From positions 1 to 12,023 of the forward strand of contig JALLAZ010000792.1 in assembly GCA_036939755.1 (NCBI GenBank): a stretch of 12,023 nucleotides of DNA. The letters run 5' to 3'. The notes under the pieces are model-generated. The model saw only the letters and a program-made list of their open reading frames with translations. It did no database searches and was not told where the DNA came from. Below, piece by piece: positions 6,733 through 12,023 of this stretch. Every line of letters begins with the position of its first letter. Positions within the stretch are counted from its first letter, which is position 1. Made by a program: the position numbers and the translations under genes. This DNA comes from Stephanodiscus triporus (Eukaryota > Bacillariophyta > Thalassiosirophyceae > Thalassiosirales > Thalassiosiraceae).

Positions 6733-9026
6733 TTATGCTTTTTTAAAGGCATTCATCACTTCCTCTTCAATTGATTTGTTAATTTGCGCCATTGACTCTC
6801 GAACTGCTAAATAGGCTGTGCTCAGCTCTGGACCCAACAGAGAGAGCAAAGTGTCATTCCCTCTCAATTTATCAAGACTCTCTAGAAGAGATTCGGGCAA
6901 TGGCTCACTTCTATCATCCGTTGTCATCGGCGGTCTCAATTTCAATCCATTCTTCAACCCGTACATTCCTGCGGCAAGAATCATTGATAGCTCGAGATAG
7001 ATATTGGCTGTGGCATCTGAAAGTTTGAACTCAACATTCGTTGCTTTCTGCGTAGACAAATCTAAACACACACGGATTGCAACTTCCTTGTCCTCGGTCG
7101 ACCAACCAACTGCAGAGCCAGTCCAACATCCCGGTCCCTTACGACGAAATGAATTTACGGTTGGGAGGCTGAAGCTGAGCAAGGAAGGCAGATGATCCAG
7201 AATTCCCTCGATGAATGATTGCCCCCGAAGACTGATTCCTGTAGGCTGAGATGGATCGGAAAAAGAATTTTCCAAAGACGATCCAGCATCCCTGAATGAA
7301 AAATGTAAGTGAAGGCCATTGCCTGCCGTCATCATTGATGTTTTGGGTAAAAATAGGGCCTTCATCCCATGCTTTTTGGCACAAGAAGATATTGTCTCTC
7401 GCGCTAAGACAACATCGTCGGCAAGCTGCATGACACTACTCGAATAGCTCAGTACTACTTCAAGTTGACCCGGGGCTGACTCAGCATGCACCAATTCCAA
7501 GGGAATGTCCTGTTCCGCCAGTTGGTCATACAATGTGCTAATGAACTCTTCTTGCTCGTTGAGGGAGGTGGAATCCGCAAATGTGGTCCCGTCTATGGGC
7601 TGTGGGAGTCCATCTTTCGTGTCAGGGCGAAACAGCTGAAACTCCAACTCGGCACCAACGCAAAATTCAATGCCCATCCCTTCCCTTGCCTCGAGCAGTA
7701 CTCGCTCTAGCAATCCACGAGTGCACAGTGGGCTCAGCTCTTTAGTTCGTTGGTTATGGGCCGTGCACATTACCATGGCAGTGCGTGGAGCATAGGGAAG
7801 GACGCGTAGGCTCGACAAATCCGGCTGGAGAGTGAGAACGTTGCGACCCGACAAATTGGCCGCCGGAACTGGGACGTCCGCGTGGCTTGGAAGGCCAGCA
7901 AAACACACCTCCGCAATGCTGACGGGATTGTCCAAGGGACCATCCCAGGATACTGAAGAATTCACACGGGCGCGACCGGGAAGTAAATCGAAGGCACGAG
8001 GAAGCGGCACAGTCTTACATCGGATGGTATTGTAAGCATCCACGATGGCATAGCGTAAAAATTTGACTCCCGCCGCACGAAGAGAACGCAAGATCGCCGC
8101 TTGGCATCCTTGACTTTCGCGTCTTCGGTATTCGGATGGTTCTGGGATAGAAATGCCAAATTTCCCCTTGCTGGTGGGATACAGTTCATTCTCGACCGTG
8201 CCTTTCGCGGACGGACATTCATCGCTATTCGCAGAGCTCGACACGTTGCTGTTATTGCAAAGTTCCAAGAGCACCTGTTCGGTCGTCACCCTTCTCGCGA
8301 AGCCATCCATCCCATGAAGGCCTTTCAGGTGAGAACCCTCACTATTGGCGCCACAAGCATCTTCTACGACGCTAACCAAGTAACCCAAATCGGCCGCATC
8401 CCTCACCGCACTCTCCACGCACTGATCCGTCAATTGGCCGCATACGACCAATTGATCCACATTCAAATTACGCAAGACGTAATCGAGGTTCGTACTCAGA
8501 AAGACGGAGCAGGAGGTCTTGGGCAATGCAATATCCTTGCCCGGCAAGGGCGATATTCCCGTCAAAAATTTCGCCGGAGAAGTAGGGTGCGGGAGATTCG
8601 ACAGCCCGCCCCCCGATAGCTTGTAGTCAAGAGACACATCTCGCGAATCGTCCGTGAGGGCTTCGAGGTACGTGAAAACGATCTCGGATCCTCCCCGAAC
8701 GGCATCTCGACTTTCTCGGTTCGCGCGCACGGCCTCGATCAGGCGTTTCGTATTCGCGATCATGCGAGGGAAGGATATTGCGTTCTTGTAATCGCTTCCG
8801 ACTTCGTCTATCTCGGTAAGCTCGCGTTGGATATCGATAACGAGGAGGGCTGTACATTTGTTTTTCGTTAGCTTCAGCTGGAATGAATGATGTATAAAAT
8901 TCGCAAAAGAGACGCACCCATTGATGCCGGACGCAGGGGGAAATCCGTCCTCTTGGAGACGCCCGGTGTTACGAGCGATCGCAGAGATGGCTCGGCAGCG
9001 GCGGTCGTCGCGTTCGATGGCATCAT
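6733..9026 (-). CDS. isochorismatase-fold hydrolase / glutamine-synthetase-like fusion, two exons
   Basis: I read exon 1 at 9026-8918 and exon 2 at 8849-6733, joined across a 68-base intron, giving 741 residues. Residues 1-36 are a basic, Ser/Thr/Ala-rich leader of unclear role without a plastid AFAP motif. Residues about 37-235 are a cysteine-hydrolase domain of the isochorismatase/nicotinamidase superfamily, with the triad Asp42 (LLVIDIQ), Lys147 (LPKTSC) and Cys180 (GQLTDQC). A linker follows. Residues about 285-741 are a type-I glutamine-synthetase-like domain: metal-site E437 and E439 (AELEF), E493 and E500 (ESAPGQLEV), H550 (GNGLHLH), R606 (NSFRR) and E643. The flap Glu of true GSI is replaced by Trp612 in GPGCWTG, as I recall for FluG/NodGS-type proteins. 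The likely role is an amide or ureide hydrolase joined to a gamma-glutamyl ligase. The substrates are unknown, and the presence of both domains is near certain. Confidence 0.88.
8850..8917 (-). other. 68-base intron of the fusion gene
   Basis: The donor is GTGCGTC (8917-8911) and the acceptor TGTACAG ends at 8850. A branch-point-like GCTAAC lies about 20 bases before the acceptor. Splicing joins ATG-G to CC-CTC, so that Met36-Ala37 leads directly into LLVIDIQ, supplying the catalytic Asp strand that is missing if translation starts at the in-frame ATG at 8763. An alternative acceptor at ATTCCAG (8881) would need the weaker donor GTAACA at 8972-8967 and adds LKLTKNKCT; I consider it less likely. 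Confidence 0.75.
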
Positions 9027-9339
9027 TTTTGTGTCACGATCCGCGTCGCGCGATGCACTGGAACAATCGATGGGGCGAGGGCGAGCACCAAGAAAGCAAG
9101 ATCGGCAAGCGAAACGAAGAAGTCTCTCTACTTTTTGGACGTGTATCTTTTCACATAAGTACTATTGTATCTACTTAGGAACCAGTAAGTATGTTTTATC
9201 ACCATTGATGCCCTTGAAATTGAGCATCGTTGACGCCATCCAGTTGTTGCATCGTTGTTGCGCCATTTAGGCTCGTCTCCATCTCCACCGTGTTCTCCTC
9301 CCACGTGCCGCATATCGCAACTCATTTCCTCCAATTTCC
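9027..9339. promoter_or_regulatory. shared divergent promoter region of the fusion and dehydrogenase genes
   Basis: The two start codons are 313 bp apart and face outward. A palindromic G-box, CCACGTG (CACGTG at 9302-9307), lies 33 bases before the dehydrogenase ATG. Next to each gene the sequence is CpG-rich, with an AT-rich centre at about 9130-9240. CACGTG is a bHLH/bZIP target in eukaryotes; use here is inferred. No TATA box is clear. Confidence 0.5.
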
Positions 9340-10368
9340 ATGACCTTGGCGGCCGCGACTCGATTACTCATGCGACGTCCGCGCGCAATCTTCCTCAACT
9401 CCGCCCGTCTCGATTACGACGGAGCGTTGAACTTCTCACGACTCGCCGAGCTCACCGACCTAACGTTGAACGACGTCGATGCGATAACGAATCCCGACGA
9501 GATCGCGAATCTCGTGAATACGAGCCTGGCCGAGATCGTCATCACCAAGGAGATGGTCATTCCCCCATCCGCGATCGAGAAGTTCGAGCCTGGCGTCGTT
9601 AGGCTGATGTGCGAGGCGGGAACGGGGTACAACAACATCCCGATATCGCTGGCCAGATCGCGCGGGATCGACGTGGTCAACGTCCCGACCTACTCCACCG
9701 AGAGCGTGGCCCACATGGTGATAACGTACGTGATGAACTTCTCCGCGGCGATGTTCCATCAGGCCAGGATGCTCCGCGACGGCGATCGCGGCAATTTCGT
9801 CGTCTTCCGTCATCCGATATACGAGATAACCGGGAAGAGGCTTGGGTTGATCGGCGGGAGCGGCACGATAGGGACCGCCGTCATCGACGTGGCTTTGCCG
9901 TTGGGGATGGAGGTATCGATATCCAGCCGCTCGGGACGATTGCCACCGGGGCACAAGTACGAGGATCATCCGAGGGTGAAAGTCGTGCCCCTCGACGAAT
10001 TGCTCATGACGTCCGACTACGTGAGCGTCAACTGTCCTCTGAACGATCAGACGCGTCACTCGATCGGTTCTCGGGAGATACGCCTGATGAAGCCTACCGC
10101 CTTCCTCATCAATACCGCTCGGGGAGCGATAATAAACGAGGGGGAGTTGATCCAATGCATGAAGGAGAACGTCATCGCGGGTGCCGGCCTCGACACACAG
10201 GAGGTCGAGCCGCCCCGCCCGGATAGCGAGCTATGGGAGTTGGACAACGTCTTCCTGACCCCGCACATCGGATGGAGGCGCATCGAGACCAGGCAGCGTC
10301 TCGTGGATATGACGACCGATAACATCGAGTCGTTCATCAACGGATCGATGCGGAACGTTGTCAACTAA
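9340..10368 (+). CDS. D-2-hydroxyacid dehydrogenase, glycerate dehydrogenase / hydroxypyruvate reductase-like
   Basis: The likely reaction is NAD(P)H-dependent reduction of hydroxypyruvate to D-glycerate, a photorespiratory and serine-pathway step; glyoxylate is another possible substrate. It is a single exon of 342 residues. Residues 1-17 hold four Arg and no acid before Asp25, suggesting a mitochondrial presequence; there is no SKL-type peroxisomal end (it ends RNVVN). The nucleotide-binding loop is IGGSGTIG (171-178), with one residue more than the usual IGxGxIG. Strand two ends SSRSGR (195-200) instead of an acidic residue, which favours NADPH. The catalytic triad is Arg261 (NTARG), Glu290 (VEPP) and His309 (TPHIGW). 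The ETRQRL stretch after it matches HprA-type glycerate dehydrogenases. The Ile codon ATA is frequent (about 10 of 28), unlike the FCP gene. The family is sure; the exact substrate is moderate. Confidence 0.9.
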   Translation: MTLAAATRLLMRRPRAIFLNSARLDYDGALNFSRLAELTDLTLNDVDAITNPDEIANLVNTSLAEIVITKEMVIPPSAIEKFEPGVVRLMCEAGTGYNNIPISLARSRGIDVVNVPTYSTESVAHMVITYVMNFSAAMFHQARMLRDGDRGNFVVFRHPIYEITGKRLGLIGGSGTIGTAVIDVALPLGMEVSISSRSGRLPPGHKYEDHPRVKVVPLDELLMTSDYVSVNCPLNDQTRHSIGSREIRLMKPTAFLINTARGAIINEGELIQCMKENVIAGAGLDTQEVEPPRPDSELWELDNVFLTPHIGWRRIETRQRLVDMTTDNIESFINGSMRNVVN

Positions 10369-11009
10369 TACGACTTGCACCACCACCCCCACTTTATCAT
10401 GAAAATGGGTCGTGTATGTTAGTGACGTGGCATTACAAAGCTGCCATGGAGGGGATGGATATTAGTGCTCCATTCTATGATATTTTCGAGTAATAGCATG
10501 GAAGTTGTACCTAATTGGTTGCGATTCTTTGGGTAGTAGTTAGTGCCATCCATGTTATTCATCAGCTAGCACACAAAAACTGGCTGCACGTTATCTTATG
10601 TTCTCAATCTTGAAAAATGTAGCAGTATGAACTTTGAGCTCTCTACTCTTAGGAGTCACGCCGGTTTGAAACTTCGACAGCCATCTATGTTAAGGAATCC
10701 CCACGGGATTGGCAATAATTTCAACATCCTTTCGTGGGGGGAAATTTTGCTTGCGCTTCCTTGACGGCCACGCCACGATATGGTACTATTTCTTTTTTGA
10801 GCACATTCCACATTCATATTCAATTATTTAGTAAGCTTAGCTATTATCGCCTTGTTCAAGGGCTCCCTGAACAGGACAAAGTGAACTAGAGATCATACTT
10901 ACCCTGCCTCATCCTTGACCCTATCATCTTTCCAAGAGGGAAAAAACCATGGACAATTCTGCAAATGCATAAATCGTGTGAAGTCTTATTATTTACCCTC
11001 GAAAAACAC
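10369..11009. other. intergenic spacer
   Basis: This holds the 3' UTRs of two convergent genes: the dehydrogenase reading rightward and the MYND/Sel1 pseudogene reading leftward. No open frame of note is seen. An inverted repeat at 10699-10739 is listed separately. Confidence 0.65.
10699..10739. repeat. 7-bp GC-rich inverted repeat
   Basis: CCCCACG (10699-10705) and CGTGGGG (10733-10739) are perfect reverse complements around a 27-base loop, about midway between two convergent genes. A 3'-end structure is possible but not shown. Confidence 0.35.
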
Positions 11010-11876
11010 CTACCCACGTGTCACCCAAGTTTTGTGTAAAGAAGCCGCATCTTCCCTCGCTTTACTCCTCATCTCCGCGCAGGAATCATTGTAGGCTTTC
11101 AACATCAGATCATACACATGACTTTGTACGTGTCCACTTTCAAATTCTTCTTCAATTATCGCCATTGACTCGCTCCAACCAGTTGATGCCGAAATAAGCC
11201 AATGTTTTATGGCTCGTTCCATGTTACCAGATTTGATTTCAATGCATCCAAGATTGTGCCTTGCCATTTCATGCCCTGCCATGGCCACGAGCTCACAGTG
11301 ATGAATGCCTTTCTTCACATCTTTCTCTACACCCTCTCCTTGATAATACGCACCACCGATATGACAATGAGCGTTACTTGATCCGAACTTGGCTGCCCGA
11401 GTGAAAAGTTCCTAACGCCATATTCCAATCCTGTTGCAATCCACTGGATCCAGTGGCATAATAACAACCTAGATAAGTGATTGAATTGGCATCGTTTGCC
11501 TCCACTCGCTTCTTCACTTGTTTGATTGTGATTTCATTGTCAACTTTTGTTTCCGGATATCGAACAGGAATAAACACACCCATAACACATTTTTCCCACG
11601 GCATGGATAATAGTTTGCCACATTCTGATGTTCAAAAGGCAGTGGCAGGAATCAGGAAGCAGATCGGACAATCGTCTTTTGGCGGAGGCTGTTTGAACAG
11701 GGACTCGTCGTGCAGTTTGTCAGCGCGTCGCTTGCATTCTTTTTTGTGATTCGGCCAGTGCCGCCTCTGACACCCACGCTGCAATACTTGACGTTCTTGC
11801 ACGATTTGCACGTCTTGAGGCCAACGCATCCCTCGCCACACTCTGCACAACGCGCCACCATATTTAGGTCGTCCAT
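11010..11876 (-). pseudogene. broken MYND-finger / RING-like / Sel1-repeat protein gene
   Basis: The original start is probably ATG at 11876. Read in three frames, the pieces give a MYND zinc finger (CAEC, CKSC, YC, then CQRRHWPNHKKEC), an ELHDE-like linker with PPP, the first half of a RING-like finger (DDCPIC), and three Sel1-like repeats ending near 11010. The lesions are: one base missing at about 11773, inside the MYND finger between the fifth and sixth metal ligands; a TGA at 11634-11632, where the RING half dissolves, with its second CxxC unreadable; and one extra base at about 11412-11409 inside the first Sel1 repeat. The remaining frames are well preserved, so decay looks recent. Proteins with this order form large families in Thalassiosira-type diatoms, as I recall. 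Three indels from assembly error alone seem less likely, since the neighbouring genes are intact. Confidence 0.85.
11441..11456. repeat. 16-bp perfect palindrome within the pseudogene
   Basis: CCACTGGATCCAGTGG reads the same on both strands and lies in the first Sel1 repeat, where it encodes part of TGSSG. It is probably a coincidence of codon choice. Confidence 0.4.
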
Positions 11877-12023
11877 GGCATATTATGTAGAGTATTCGAT
11901 ACGTTTTCAGAGAATGTGAAAGGTGGGGCAGGAAGGAGGTAGAGAGTTGCGGTAGTGTGGAAATCTGTCATCAGAACCACTGTACTTGCCAGCGGCAACG
12001 TGCGGCTGCGGTCGACGGCTATC
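11877..12023. other. upstream flank of the pseudogene
   Basis: Only non-coding sequence is seen. It would contain the former promoter and 5' UTR of the MYND/Sel1 gene. The window ends before any further gene can be recognised. Confidence 0.5.

Noticed and set aside
8101..8619. 172-codon plus-strand frame opposite the fusion gene
   Set aside because: No domain; it lies fully antisense to the conserved hydrolase domain.
9460..10155. 231-codon minus-strand frame opposite the dehydrogenase
   Set aside because: Antisense shadow of a gene with complete catalytic motifs on the plus strand.
1..12023. CRISPR array, prophage or bacterial operon
   Set aside because: No regular repeat-spacer array is present, and spliceosomal introns and bipartite plastid signals show nuclear eukaryotic DNA.

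Overview
The window looks like nuclear DNA of a diatom, most probably a centric one near Thalassiosira (the order is inference; the diatom call is well supported). Two proteins carry the bipartite plastid-targeting presequence with the AFAP cleavage motif of red-lineage secondary plastids. One is a fucoxanthin-chlorophyll protein. Two genes have spliceosomal introns with GT..AG borders, and the right edge holds a broken MYND/Sel1 gene of a kind I recall as large families in Thalassiosira. Gene-poor spacers are AT-rich; highly expressed genes are GC-rich with C-ending codons.

Layout. Bases 1-3583 contain no gene I can support, only short tandem repeats, inverted repeats and one weak ORF. Bases 3584-3662 hold an inverted repeat with two competing pairings. 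psbU (minus, two exons, 3796-4579) and an Lhcf-like FCP gene (plus, 4954-5550) stand head to head across 374 bp. A spacer with hairpins and a possible 37-codon ORF follows. A second head-to-head pair comes next: a 741-residue isochorismatase-fold/glutamine-synthetase-like fusion (minus, two exons, 6733-9026) and a glycerate dehydrogenase/hydroxypyruvate-reductase-like gene (plus, 9340-10368), 313 bp apart. After a further spacer, 11010-11876 (minus) is a MYND/RING/Sel1 pseudogene with at least three lesions.

How they fit together. The first pair serves photosynthesis: an extrinsic subunit of the oxygen-evolving complex and an antenna protein, probably co-regulated from one short promoter region. 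The second pair may link photorespiratory carbon (hydroxypyruvate to glycerate) with nitrogen handling (amide hydrolysis coupled to an ATP-dependent gamma-glutamyl ligase). This link is inference from domain content and gene arrangement only. The fusion protein is the most unusual item: its GS half resembles the FluG/NodGS branch, but its partner hydrolase is a cysteine hydrolase rather than the amidohydrolase usual there, and its catalytic flap has Trp where true GSI has Glu.
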